In this document: positions 51,591-64,000 of the stretch, piece after piece
How positions within the stretch are numbered: position 1 is the stretch's first letter
Layout: each line of letters opens with the position of its first letter
Assembly: GCF_037975245.1 (NCBI RefSeq)
Contig: NC_092580.1
Coordinates: 20,944,501-21,008,500 of the forward strand
Source: Apostichopus japonicus
Taxonomy: Eukaryota; Echinodermata; Holothuroidea; Aspidochirotida; Stichopodidae
Reading direction: 5' to 3'
Length of the DNA stretch: 64,000 nt
Notes under the pieces: model-generated
The model's database searches: none
The model's input: the letters and a program-made list of their open reading frames with translations, nothing else
Told to the model about the DNA's origin: nothing
Made by a program: the position numbers and the translations under genes

Positions 51591-51970
51591 ATTAATAAAT
51601 ACCATATATTAAAGTGCTGTTATCATGAAATAAAACATGCTCAAGAGCACTGTACAAAAGAACCAATACCAGGAATATAAAATTACCAAACTTAAGAAAA
51701 CCTAACCTAAAAGTAATAACGACAGCAATAAAAGTAAAAAATGATGTAAGACATGGTTATAAATCACAATAAAGAACATAAAAATATAAATAAACATAAA
51801 AAATTGGCACAGTAATGTGAATAAAACAACGAATAAGATTAATGCCCATACTCAAGCCGAAAAAAATAAGTTTTCAAATGCTTCTTAAAAGTGTCAATAG
51901 ATGTGACATTTCTAAAGTGATGAGGAAGAGAATTCCAGAGTTTAGGACCTGCTGCACTGGACGAACATGT
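51591..51970 (-). mobile_element. 5'-truncated LINE (CR1/L2-like) 3' end
   Basis: On the minus strand a short frame reads SSSAAGPKLWNSLPHHFRN, then TSIDTFKKHLKTYFF, and stops. This is the typical C-terminal tail of non-LTR reverse-transcriptase ORF2 proteins. After the stop there is about 240 bp of 3' UTR with GCACTTTAATATATGGTATT near its end, the kind of 3' tail these elements carry. Everything upstream of the tail is missing, so it is a dead 5'-truncated copy. It sits in the 5' UTR intron in the same orientation as the host gene. Confidence 0.78.
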
Positions 51971-52000
51971 TGTTTATCAACATGATGTTTATCAACATAT
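51965..52000. repeat. short tandem duplication at LINE 5' border
   Basis: GTTTATCAACATGATGTTTA shows a roughly 15-bp unit, TTGTTTATCAACATG / ATGTTTATCAACATA, repeated at the truncated end of the LINE. Confidence 0.7.
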
Positions 52001-53318
52001 AACATTCTTTGCATGACCTGCATTGCCTCCCGCAGGAATAAATATAATTGACAGTAATTATTCATACCCGTGCATATACTGAATAATACAAACGCTGGGT
52101 TTGATTGCCGCCTCAGTGCGTTAACCTTACATTCGTCTTCTCATCACCAGGGTCGAATTAGTCATACTAGATTACCTTCAACGTTATTCCTTGTTTCGGC
52201 CTAGGTTATGACTCATGCGCCGAATCTTGACGAAGGCTTAACAAGTTATCGATTCATTTTGAAGGACATGGAAATGATTTTTTATACATCATGATAGGAC
52301 ATATTATACTGAATGTTGACATATTGTTTTCACTGGTGTGTATAGTGAAATGTAATCTGTGCAAGGTTACTTGCATGGACGTTACATAATTCAGGTGAAA
52401 TCTATTAGCATGCTTTAGTATGCGCGAAAAATGTACGTACTAGAATTTCATTACTAGTAGAATGACATCACTAACTAACCTAAATAGCTTACATACAAAA
52501 CCTGCAAGCAATCGCATATGGATCTTCGTGCTCTGTTTCTGAATTCAATAGAGGGAAGGTGCGGGAGAGATTGCTACTATAGCTCTAAATGTCACACAGT
52601 GGCTGAAATTAAATGTGTAGACACAAATGTATACACGGAATGTTTACAGTGTCGTATCGAGTTGCCAGGTACATTTTGTTTATTTGGACAATTACCGGTC
52701 TGGAATATACTGCTAAAGATTCAAATAAATTTGAATATCTCACTCTCCAGCGTTAATCGTTAGCTTTTGGTCTTCTTATATTTCATTATACCAAAGACTA
52801 ATATGAAGTATGCTAATGGTTATGATAAAACAAAGTACGTTATAAAATATTTCTCAGTCATCTATATTTACCCATAAAATAGACCCTGGTAAGAGATTAG
52901 TCATTTAAAAGTACATAAGAGTTGGCACCAGAAATATGTTGTTTGCTTTTTATTTCCTGGACTAAAACTTCACTATTTGGATAATCATTTATTGATTTTC
53001 TCCTTGTTGAAAGGGAAGAGTTCAACTGACCTTCTGTCATATATAGATGATTTGCAGCTACGACATGTAAGGTTAAAATGAATATTATCCTATCGAGTAA
53101 TCAATGGGCAACTCTGTATAGAATTTCGAAGAGCTTAAGCATAAAAGGAAAGGTATTGTTCTCTCCTCCAAGATTTGCACAAAAAAACACCTTAATCAAT
53201 CTAAGATAAATATTTGTATATAATGTAGCTTACATATAAACGTGAGAGTATTGAAAGTATAAGAGAGTGTTGTTGACTGGTTGAGGTTTCTTGTATTTTG
53301 TAAGGAAATTATGCATAA

Positions 53319-53321
<3 letters not shown>

Positions 53322-53385
<64 letters not shown>
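53322..53385. repeat. (TA)n microsatellite, 64 bp
   Basis: Uninterrupted AT dinucleotides followed by TATATTATATATACATATAT. Confidence 0.97.
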
Positions 53386-53393
<8 letters not shown>

Positions 53394-56296
53394 CATATAT
53401 GTTTGTAAACTACCAACTCTGATTCATTATGTACAAGACGTAAGTTTGTATACTAGGTAAGCAAATCCCATTCGCTTATCGTTCTTTTCGCTTCAGAGTA
53501 TACCCAAATGTCGTTGCCATTTGAATGATTGTGTGGCTTGGTCCCACACGACCGTTGTTATTGAAATATTTACTGAAAGGGCGTCAAGACACTTAACTTA
53601 ATCAACTGCGCAGTTGTTCATGTATTTTAAAAGATTGGCAACGTTATTTAGATCATAAATATTGAATTGTTTTAAACATAATGGACAAGTACTTTTGTGA
53701 TTGCAGTTGAAATGCATAAAACTGCCAGCAGTGGTGTCTTGCTGGTTGAACCATCTCTGTAAGTAGTCTAACCTGTCTAATATTAAAGATGTTATGTCGT
53801 CTCAGCGGAATCCAACAATATAGTATGCCGGATTTTGCGTGACGTCACAACTTCCTCTTTTTGAAGTTCGATTGAGAGCCGATATGTAGTTAAAATATGG
53901 ATAGTAAGAACCAAAATTCAGCACAGCAACGATGAGAACTAGTTATGGAAACAACGTACGTAGAAAATATGGTGTCTGGCAACATCGTGTTTAGCCATAT
54001 ATAATGCCGATTTAGCAATATAAACTGCCGATTCCTTATCTTTAATCCAAAACTAAGGTACTCAAACTTTCACGGTAGTTGAACGCAGTCATGTTCACAA
54101 AGCATCTCCGAAAATGGTCTTTTTCAAACAGATTGTCAGTGTTATGAATTACTAATTCTTTGTTTATGCTAACCTTCTCGCTATTACAATAATCTATGTA
54201 CATTGGCACAATACAACCATACATTGATCTGTTTCATTTCAAATATTAGTTTTACGTACCACAGTACATGCCATTTGTACCGACATGAATTCTTATCTAA
54301 AGTTCCAACAGACACATAAGCAGTCATCATTCCGAAATGCCTAACGTACGTTCACAACACACCAGTTCAAATTCATACATTATCTTTCGTTAATTTTTTT
54401 TTTTAAATCCAGTATGAATGATATGCAGATACGTCAGATTTTCAGAGTAGTAAACCAATGATCACAGTTTCTACACATCAGTGATAGGCAAAGGTGTTAT
54501 AAAATGATGCTTCGCTGTAGCTATCCTTAAGGGATGCTCTTCCGTTGAACTTGTAACAGAGGAAACGTTAATCAGTTATTTATATTAAAAATAATAATAA
54601 TAATATAAGATATGATAATATTCACAGGACGAAGTGTTGTTGAAAGTGCGAATCTTGAGGGTTTAAATTTACATCTCAGTTGGAGTTTGGTATATAAATA
54701 TACGGTACACAATAGATAATCATATAACTACAATGATGCAGAAATTATGCAAGATCACTAAAATAACAAGTGAGTGTAATAAAAGTGTAGATTGTATTAC
54801 AACTGTTAGTCCTCAAATTGTGTATGCCTGCATGAATATGTTTATATGCCTGCGTATGTATGTTTGTGTTTCTATGTAAAATGTATATATAACAGGAAAA
54901 GGAATATGTTTCAGCTTTTTACCTGTCATATTCATTTAGAAACGTTTGATTGGCATTTTATTTGTTTTTAAATCGTTTTTTCCTACTACTTTACAACTTG
55001 ACAAAACGGGAATATTGTAACAGTTTTTGTTTTATAAAAGGCGGGAAAATCCACCTCCACTTGCCACTGTAGAAGAGTATAGTTTTTTTGTTGTTGTATT
55101 AACTATACTTTCACCTTCGTACATATATTTATAGTGTCTTTTAATGAACCGATTTATTTATAAATCCAGTATTCAATAATACTAATATTAAACAAGTGTT
55201 TTGCTATAAAAGTAAGAAACTGAAATTATTTATTAGCAGTTACGTTTTTATTAGTATACTGTGAGAATGTATCTGTTTGTTCATTGTTATCCGAAAGAAC
55301 AAGAAATGGACATGGACATATTTGTCGTGAATTAATTCAGTTTAAATATACTCAACTATCCATTACCTTCAATTACCTAACATTAGTCTAATACAGTTAT
55401 ATATAATTACCAAAAAGTTATACGTAAATCGTCATGAATTACATCACGCCAGGTATAAACTAAAACATTTGCCTGCTTTCATTTCTTTCAAGTTCTACTT
55501 AAAGTAGGTATACGTATGAAAAAATTAAATGCAGTTTCCTTGTAAAATGCATTTTTTTTCCCTTTTGGTAAAGCAAAACAAACAACATCGTTTTCATTAA
55601 CATAATGAACACAACTGTCAATTTTCAATCAAACGTCGGGTACAAAAAAATTAGTTACAATTATAGTATTTTCATTCTGTTTTCAAGACAAAACTTATCG
55701 CGATATAACATATCCTATCAGACAACTGCGGTTAGGAATTCAGTGTAACTGTCGTCTGCGAACAGTATACATAATACAACAGCTGATAAACTCTGAAGTG
55801 ATAAGTAGCCAAGCTATGATGAATCCTCTATACATTCATTATGTGAATATGCAGAGATATGCATCAAACGCTTCAAGCTAATTCGCATCGTATACATGTA
55901 TACAAAGAATGGTGAGGAAGACATGTAGTCTCACATATAGTCATTTGTGTGTCGTAAATAGTCTTACGTGTTGGTATAGAAGTAGAGAGAGACAGAACTG
56001 GCGAAGAATCGATAACACTCTATTTCTCGATCAATAGCCCCGGGGTCACTTTTATATTGCTCTCCGACCCGTCCGTTGTATAAGTATTTACTTAGCTTCC
56101 AGTCTCAATTGACGACAAGGACTACTGAATAAACACTAAGAGATTCTCATAATATTAATCACTGCTCACTGTATGGTAGAAATAATTATACTTTTACATG
56201 TCAATTAAGTTCTCTTTTTTTCATATTCTGACCATAAATTGAAAAACTGAAATTTAGGTTAAAAGTTAGGTTTATGATAGAAGACATGTCTTACTT

Positions 56297-56396
56297 GCTC
56301 GATACTCGATATATACTCGATAATTCGATATATACTCGATATATATTCGATATTCGATATATATATATATATATATATGCATATATATATATAGAT

Positions 56397-56439
<43 letters not shown>

Positions 56440-56474
56440 GTATATATACTATATATATCTATATTATATATGTT
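56297..56474. repeat. TCGATATATA repeat grading into (TA)n
   Basis: Six or so TCGATA-type units (ACTCGATATATACTCGATAA and variants) at 56297-56358 pass into long TA tracts with GATA and TATGTA interruptions. Confidence 0.92.
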
Positions 56475-58384
56475 AAGAAGTTTGTATTGTATTGCTAAAT
56501 GTAGTTTAATTATTATATCCAGTGAAGTTTTGGATTGAGTTATTAGAAGAAAAAATGATTGGATCTTCTAAATACCAGTCTGTGTTTGGATGTGGATTAA
56601 ACAATATTTACAATTACAATTTACAGGTATGAACACTGGAAATTAGTTCAGATAGGAAAATAAGAAGCTTAAGATAAATAATAAATTCCACTAGATTCAA
56701 TAAATAATTACAATCTATGGTTTCGTGTTCACAGATTTTAAATCCGATTCTGATTACAGAATTACCTACGCCTATATAACACCCATTCTTATACACATGC
56801 AGTATTAAGTTATAGTTCTGGTTATATGTGCTGGAAGGAACTTTTACTGTTTGTGCATTAAAATACATTAAGATGATAGTCATGTTTTGAATACTATCTG
56901 GTATACACCATATCAACGCCAACAGTTGGTCTTCATCAAGACACGGCTCTTAAATATAAATTGCTTTACATTAGATGTTATTTAATAATTAAATGTTATA
57001 AGTGTGGCTGGGGTAAATGTACAAGATAAAGTTCGGTGTTAATATATGAACTATATATTAATCATAGGTTCTTTTCACAAAGATAGTTTTCAAACCGTCC
57101 CATTGTTTTAAGTTTTAACAACAGTAATGTAAGTTTCGTGTAATGTTATACCATCAAAAGCGCAGAACTCTGTATTCCTTAATTTTGTATACGGACTTAT
57201 TCTACGTATAAAATATTACGTATAAACCTTATTCCGTTTCTATGTGTTTGATATAACGTCAAACACTGGACCGTCCGTCTGGACAAAAAGTAACCGTTGA
57301 TAATTTGCTGAATTAAATTTCTGCCCTCTCTTGGGACTTGAGGCATTCCTTTTACGGGACACTAAGTTCAGAGATGATTAAAACGTGTAGTATTTAAAGG
57401 ACTTCGTTATGCCTATAGCCTGAAACTCATTAATTTATAGGAAAAGATGTTCATTTTAATCCTCCATTCAATTTCAACGTTCTGACATTTTATTCACCTT
57501 GCTCGTGGCAAAGGCTACTACTTGATGAATCCAACTAATAGTATAACACTAATTAATTCCCGACAAGGAAGCCTTGTATTTTTCTTATCAACGACTACTA
57601 GGAGGCAAGAAGTCTCTTACATACAGTCAACAACATAATTCATTCGCCGCCAACTGCCGAAATACAGAGCTCTTAAAAGGCGTCAAGATTAGTGAATATG
57701 TCAGCTAAAGGGAAGCTCTTGAGTCAGATGTCACACGTCATGGCATGGGTATAGGTGTAACCGGATCTCGACAAGTGTGAAACCTAACTGACATACAGTA
57801 ACTACCTTATCGGCGAAATCGCACGTAGGCCTACTCTACAAACTGGAGAGCCTGTGTGTAATGACCTCAATGTTATATATGTTAATAGTATTGTTTATAG
57901 CTTCCACAATTAAGACTGCAGTTGCCATGGTTTTATAATGTAAATTAATACCAACATATGTATTCAGAGATCACATTTATATGTGTAAAGGGATGACCAA
58001 GTTGAAGTTAAACTGTACCTTCATACGTTCATTCAAATGCTTGATGATACAAATATTTAACGACAAAGGTGTTTGGAGATATGTATAACTTTTGACATTT
58101 CGAGCCGCCTCGTTCAGTTGGGCACATATACAGCCTTGCGTATACTTCTGCTATAAGAAGTCCCAAAAGGAGTTTCTGAAGATACGATGCTTGCACCCGG
58201 CATGATAAACTGCAGGTAACATATATTTGAATGCTTCAAGACGATCGAATTGGATTTCATCCACACAAACACCTCATAGTTAAGCTAAATGCATGGCATT
58301 GTTGCCAAAATGTTTAATAAAACAACAGTAATTGTGTACATTGGCAGCCTTAACAAGCACTATGAGACCATCATACCTCGGGTT

Positions 58385-58416
58385 TATATACATATACATA
58401 AATATATATATATGTG

Positions 58417-58494
<78 letters not shown>

Positions 58495-58495
58495 C

Positions 58496-58531
<36 letters not shown>
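58385..58531. repeat. interrupted (TA)n array, about 147 bp
   Basis: TA dinucleotide tracts broken by AAATA, TGTGTAAA and CGTA. Tyr/Ile runs in its translations are artefacts of the repeat. Confidence 0.95.
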
Positions 58532-58534
<3 letters not shown>

Positions 58535-61500
58535 CATTTGAAAAAGTCTCAAGATATAAATATATAGATATTGAAACTTTTGTCAAATGCAAGATTACTT
58601 AACACGAAGAAACGGGAAACCTAGTACCCCTCAAAGGACGTGCATGAGAATATTGATTTTCCATTTAATTCAACACCCAATGCATACTCGGATATCACGT
58701 AGACTATACCCATTAAACTAACGCACGTCTGGTGTCGCTGTAATGTACGTTTCAATGATGTTTTTTTTTATTGGGGGGGGGGGGGTTGTCGTTATCGTAT
58801 ATATGTATCGAAAAATGCATATAAAACTATATTTGCTTACATAACAGCTATTGTGGTATCATCCAACCGTGGTTGATTCTTTAAAATTCAAATCCGTTCT
58901 ATCGGCTAATTAAAGTTCACCTGTCTTAGGAATTTAGCGTAAATCCACCAAGTGTGTCGTGTCTTCTAAATGTTCTCGAAAATTGATTAATGAATTAACG
59001 AATGAAATAGGAAATGACAATTAACAATCTATCGTAATTTAATAATAAGAATTTATATGAGACAAAGGAAGAAAATTCACAATATTTCACGTTTGTACAT
59101 AAAACTTAGTTAGATTATATCACTTGGACTCCGAAACTTTTAAATGCTGCTGTGTATTCATACCCTTCTTGTCACACAAACATTATTTTTAATTGCACAG
59201 GTTATATTAAAGCTTTTTGACAACTATTAGATTCTTAGTCCATGAAACCAGGAATCCAACTTAGCTGGTAAACTATTAACTAACTATTAGCTAACTACTG
59301 ATTAGTATTAAGAAAGTTGAAATTATGCAATGAAAACTAAAAGTATTGTCATCGAGTGCTGCCTTCAATTTATATTACCCTCTTGGGATTGACTCACAAT
59401 CAATCTGCACATTATTTTCCCTTTTGGCCTCCCAATCGAATAAAAGCGCATACATATATATAGGTTTCCAGATGACATGAGTGTTTCATCTGGCTTAACA
59501 TGCTCTCGCAGTTGATTCAGTTCCCTACAGCATGTGGTGCTTCCTCGACCGTATACACCGCAAGCCGTACAAAACCACCATCTCAAGGTTGAAATTTATA
59601 TTTTTTCCCCCCATTCTTTGACAGATTCGCTTGCACATAAGGAAGTCTATAAACACATTTTAGATTATTTCGTAAATCACTAGAAAGATATCTACACGTT
59701 GAAGCGCTAGATGTTACACAGTCTCAGCTATACATGAAACAGAAGCAGGCTGCGTCTAACATACTGCGATGAAAGATTCATCACCAGCGATGCAGAAATT
59801 TCTGTCTCTGAAATCGCAACCATATATTTGTCTTCATCAAACAGCCAGCTGAGATTTGACAGATCACACTTGTCGCGGAACTGCTACTGTCCCGTACCAG
59901 ACGTTATTAAAGCAACACCGTAAAAGATGGTCATTTTGGTATTTAACAAACAATATGTTAGACTTAGCGATAAGATTTGGCGACAATACAAACCGACATT
60001 ATTTAGTATTTGTCATAACGAACAGGACATTACTAACAAGACCAACATCAGAGACATGTTCTCTTTTTCAATTCATCCACTGGGACAAAATGAAGAAGAT
60101 AAAAATATGAAAAGAAAAACATCATCAAAACCTTGAACTATCCATAGTAACTCGGCAGTAGGTTTATTGTTACTTTATATGCTTGGCTACATTCATGAGA
60201 AGTTTGAATCATGCGAGCATGGCTCTAATGAATTTGAAACAGGGACGTTACAAAGGGAAGGAAAAATGTAAAAACAAATGTTTAAGAAAATGTACCGCGA
60301 TCACTTTTATCATCCATGCATGAAAGTTACAAAACGGTGAGAAGTTTGGAGAGAAAAAATGATTTATTTGATCGATTCATCCAATTTAGATGAAGATTAT
60401 ACCTCAAAGGCTAATTATCCTTCTTCATATTTCACGCATTTATACGACTTCCAAGTAAATTTATATTAAAGTCGTCCCTCATAACGCGGCTTCTATATAT
60501 ACCTTTATTGTCTTGTTCAATAACGTTGTCGAGATCTCATCCACACACACAGTAAAAAAAAATTGTCTATAATAAAAACGTGAAAGAGATGAATTATGAA
60601 AGAGAGACTGTACTGCTTGATAAGCCAAGCGCATTGTGAGCCTATTCGGCTGGCCAAATTACAAACGCACACTATTGAGGCGTGCGTGAAGGTAGTTATG
60701 AAAATAGCTAGCTTTTATATGTCATGTCGAACTATAGCCTAAGCCAAATATATTGTGTACAATACGAAGATGTATTATCATTATATATATAAGGTAGGGG
60801 GGGGGGGGTTCATTCAGAGTTTATCGAACTTTCTGTTGAAAGCTATACACGATTATCAGAATTTTGTTTTGTTCTTAGGAATATAATCATACGTTAATAG
60901 TTAACAGTACTGCAGAAAGCACAGTCTGTTTAGGAGATTTTAGCGTAGGCATGTGACGGACACCGTGTACAGTCTGTTGAATTCCAGTTTGGGTGCTAAG
61001 ATCTAACTACTGCATTCCAGATCATGACATTTTCATTTGCGTATACTTAAAACTGGGCAGTCTTGCATAAAGTATAGCTAATTTAAGCGTACGAATTCAG
61101 ATACTAAAGAATGAATTAAAACATGTATTGCACGATGGAATAGTTACAATTCAATTGTAAGGATGTATCCGACTCCAAAGAATGAATTGCCATTAACAAA
61201 TGAAATACATTTCCTTAGCACACATTTTTCACAAAACCTGAAACTAGTGGGGGTGTGGAAAATTGGGTGAGTATTGCCTTAATTATCATCATGAATATTT
61301 ATACAGTAACTTTGATTGTGCTTGAGTTTTCCAATCAAACGTTCTTTTTCAGGAAAGCCATCACATGTGCTAGGATGATACAAGTATTTTGTGCATTCTC
61401 ATATCCCCTAAGATATGCCAATCCTCCTAAAACACAATTATTTTCACGCGTGATGTAGGCTATGTCTAGTCCTAGAATTTATTTATAAAAACACTCTTTA

Positions 61501-64000
61501 TTAAGAAAAGACAGCCAACCAAAGGGGGAATACAGTTATAGTTCCAGACGTTGGTACGACTTGCTTGAATGATTTCGCTCGGCGCCAACAGCTTCATAAC
61601 AGGTTATTGATTTCAATATTTAATTGATAACAAGTCTTTCAAGTCCCTCTCGAAACCCAAGGAAAAAAAAGGGGGGGTCAAAGGTAGAGAAAATACCTTC
61701 GTAATCAAAGCCTCCATAATATTTCTGCAATTCTAGCAATGTTTGGAAAAATCTGATCGAATTATAGAAGGAGCATGCGGATCGATAAAATAATCCTCGG
61801 TTATTAATTTATAAATGAATGACCAATGAGGCTTGTATAATCATGAAACTCTCTGGTGTGAGTATAAGGAAGGTTTGGTAAGGATCACAAACATTAAAGA
61901 TAGACCAAGCGGTAAGGGTGCCTCCATCAATATGAATAATAAGTGTTCTACGAAGGCGAACTAATTAGGAATAGTGGAGAGGTTTGAGTTTTTCTGACTC
62001 TTCTTTAGCGAGTTGATATCCCATGTACAAGATAAGTGACAATAATAACCTTTGTTATATAATATTTATCCATCTAAGCATCATAACAATTTGTGATTCG
62101 CTGGCCTATACGTGTAACGTTTTAGGATATTAGTTGTAGTATCATAGGAAATTATATTTACTAGCTATAGAATGCCGCGTCGTTCTGTCATGGATGCTAG
62201 TGTGGTGATCTTATCACTCAATGGCAGTAAACGTCGTGTGTTCGTGTGGTTTAATTACCAGTAATTAATAATCAATCAATCGATCAATGTCATGTATAAA
62301 GCTCTAATTTCATGCAAATGCTCCAGGATGGCTCTAAATCACGAATTACTGCAGATATGGCTCCCTGAAAGGGATGGGCTTGTCATATCATGAAGTACTT
62401 GAATGTGTCCTAATGACTTTTCCACATTCCTACAGTATGTTCCACATGGATAATAAGCAGATAGATCTCTGTCCCGAAGAGAAACATTATTAGCTCTGGG
62501 CTCCACAAGATATGGTGAAAAAACCCTGGATGACTTGCTTCGATTTTTTGCTGGAAGATGCCTATATGATATGACAGCCGTTATTGTGAATAGCCTAACT
62601 TGAATAACAGCATGGATAGGCTTTATGAGGGCAGCAGACACTACTGCAGATTGTTATTGCTCTCCGTCATTCTGACTGCACGTTATCAACTCATTAAAAT
62701 AAGATTTGTTATTATAACTGCATAATTTATCACTACGTCATATTTTCTAATTGCAACTACAAATGTCAGAGTACAGCTATAGGTAATTATAACTTATAGG
62801 TTTTAATATTTGTATCATAGTTTTCCAAACTAAAATTCACATTCACATAAATGTTCAGTGACATGTTTTTTTTTTTGTTTTTTTTTGTAGAAAATTGAAC
62901 CTTTTGCAAGCTGTTAAAAGCGGGATCAAATGCTAGAGAAACTCATATTACGAAGGCAAATTAAAAAAAAAAAAAACATATAAATATATATAAAAACACA
63001 CAAATATTTGGGTAAGATTCGATAAGAAATTACAATGATTCAGACATCATTTTTGTACTATGGGATTACAACAGGACATGATTTTGGTGTATTGTTTATG
63101 ATGCAAGTGTTACTGAACAATATCTGTCGTTTTTGTTTGGTTCAATTTGCATTTGCATGCCATGGTGACAATTCACAGTAAATTTCTCGAAAGAGTTTTA
63201 CAACATATTGGCATTTCATTAGCTCGGCAAACTTACTTTCGGTTGCTATGGCAATCGTAACCCTCTTGTGGCATGAAATACTTTGTACATTAAAGAATAG
63301 TTAAACAAATAAGTATAATCTCAAGATGAAAGAGCCAGCGTAATTTTCTAATTTATATTCAACTGCTATTAGCGTACCGTATAGTCTGTGTAAACAGTAT
63401 TTATTAACCAGACACGGAAGGAGTGTATATATAGCGAGAAGCAAAAAATCAGTCGTAATGGCCGCGAGCGTTGATAACGAGTGATCTTAATAATTCGACA
63501 TTTGCTAGTGAAATTGATTAATTTGAATTGCCTAATTTACTTAAGCAATTTTTATAACTTACACTCTTTGCCTTGAAAGAAAGAACAAATTCACTGTCAT
63601 GCACTGAGGATTACAGCTCTGATTTTTGTATGCAGTTGTTTTTTTTAAGTGTTTTGAGAAGTTTCAAGACATAACACAGAAGCTTGTCGAATCGAATGTT
63701 GAAAGTTGAAAGAGAATATAGGCCTAGTATAGAATAAGAAATATCATCCAGTGTCATTTATCGCGGAATGGGTAACACATCCATCGAGCTATATGGGTTT
63801 TTTCATATAACAAACATACATCTGGCTATCCTCTAGTCACGCTAGTGAGGAAAATGAAAAACAAAACCACATACTTGAAATTGGAATGACTAATAACGTT
63901 GAAATAGTTTGGAACTGAATGTGTCATGCATCTGTCTCGAGGCAGTCGCATTCACAAAGCCTCCCCACCTCTATCGTCAGTCGGGGGGGGGGGGCGGGGA

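Larger units (their letters stand above)
51124..64000 (-). other. 5' non-coding side of RIM/Fife-like gene
   Basis: 12.9 kb with no supported coding exon. The acceptor at 51124 shows that it starts as a 5' UTR intron. It holds a LINE 3' fragment, large TA arrays (53322, 56297, 58385) and G runs (58785, 60798, 63985). A promoter for the active-zone gene may lie here or beyond the right edge; I could not place it. Confidence 0.65.

Noticed and set aside
52518-52763. Cys-rich 81-codon plus-strand frame
   Set aside because: No family resemblance, signal peptide or flanking splice sites that I could recognise; chance open frame in the 5' non-coding interval.
56274-56498. Tyr/Ile-rich open frames at 56.3 kb and 58.3-58.6 kb
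   Set aside because: Translated TA dinucleotide arrays with no coding signature.
59365-59586. 73-codon minus-strand frame with CTAC and CC motifs
   Set aside because: Looked zinc-finger-like at first, but there is no consistent ligand spacing and no match I recognise.
62339-62641. 100-codon minus-strand frame near the right edge
   Set aside because: No recognisable domain and no splice sites linking it to exon 1 of the RIM/Fife-like gene. A 5' exon is possible but unsupported.
1-64000. CRISPR arrays, operons, tRNA or rRNA genes, intact transposons or viral insertions
   Set aside because: None seen. The direct repeats present are minisatellites without unique spacers, and no cloverleaf, rRNA core, transposase or viral coding sequence was recognised.

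Overview
The window is animal nuclear DNA: AT-rich, with spliced genes, long introns, TA dinucleotide tracts, C/G homopolymer runs and a 5'-truncated LINE. No bacterial or organellar features were seen. Protein similarity and repeat style suggest a marine invertebrate deuterostome. My guess is an echinoderm, perhaps a sea cucumber or sea star, but nothing in the sequence fixes the species.

Two protein-coding genes were reconstructed exon by exon with GT-AG junctions and consistent codon phases. They point toward each other. (1) Bases 347-23920, plus strand: the body and 3' end of a GRIPAP1 (GRASP-1) orthologue. I place 28 exons coding for 871 residues; the N-terminus lies off the left edge. 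GRASP-1 is a coiled-coil recycling-endosome protein that links Rab4, syntaxin-13 and GRIP/AMPA-receptor traffic. (2) Bases 34136-51091, minus strand: a complete coding region of 15 coding exons and 2476 residues for a presynaptic active-zone scaffold of the RIM/Fife/Piccolo group. It has a Gln-rich N-terminus, a RIM-type Rab-binding helix and FYVE-like zinc finger, about 1,600 residues of disordered sequence, one PDZ domain, and one C2 domain close to the stop codon.

Layout: 1-23920 is GRIPAP1. 23921-34135 is the convergent intergenic interval with both presumed 3' UTRs and simple repeats, and no recognisable gene. 34136-51123 is the RIM/Fife-like gene. 51124-64000 is its 5' non-coding side (5' UTR intron and/or upstream DNA), with a LINE 3' fragment, large TA arrays and no supported gene.

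The most unusual observations are these. Two consecutive 5' splice sites of GRIPAP1 (exons 22 and 23) have been copied downstream by tandem duplication. In the second case a 40-bp minisatellite of about 13.5 units repeats the exon/intron junction itself. The active-zone protein carries about ten short QT-type motifs that look like a multivalent dynein-light-chain (LC8) binding ladder. It also combines RIM-type and Piccolo/Fife-type modules. Exon coordinates were derived by eye and still need transcript support.
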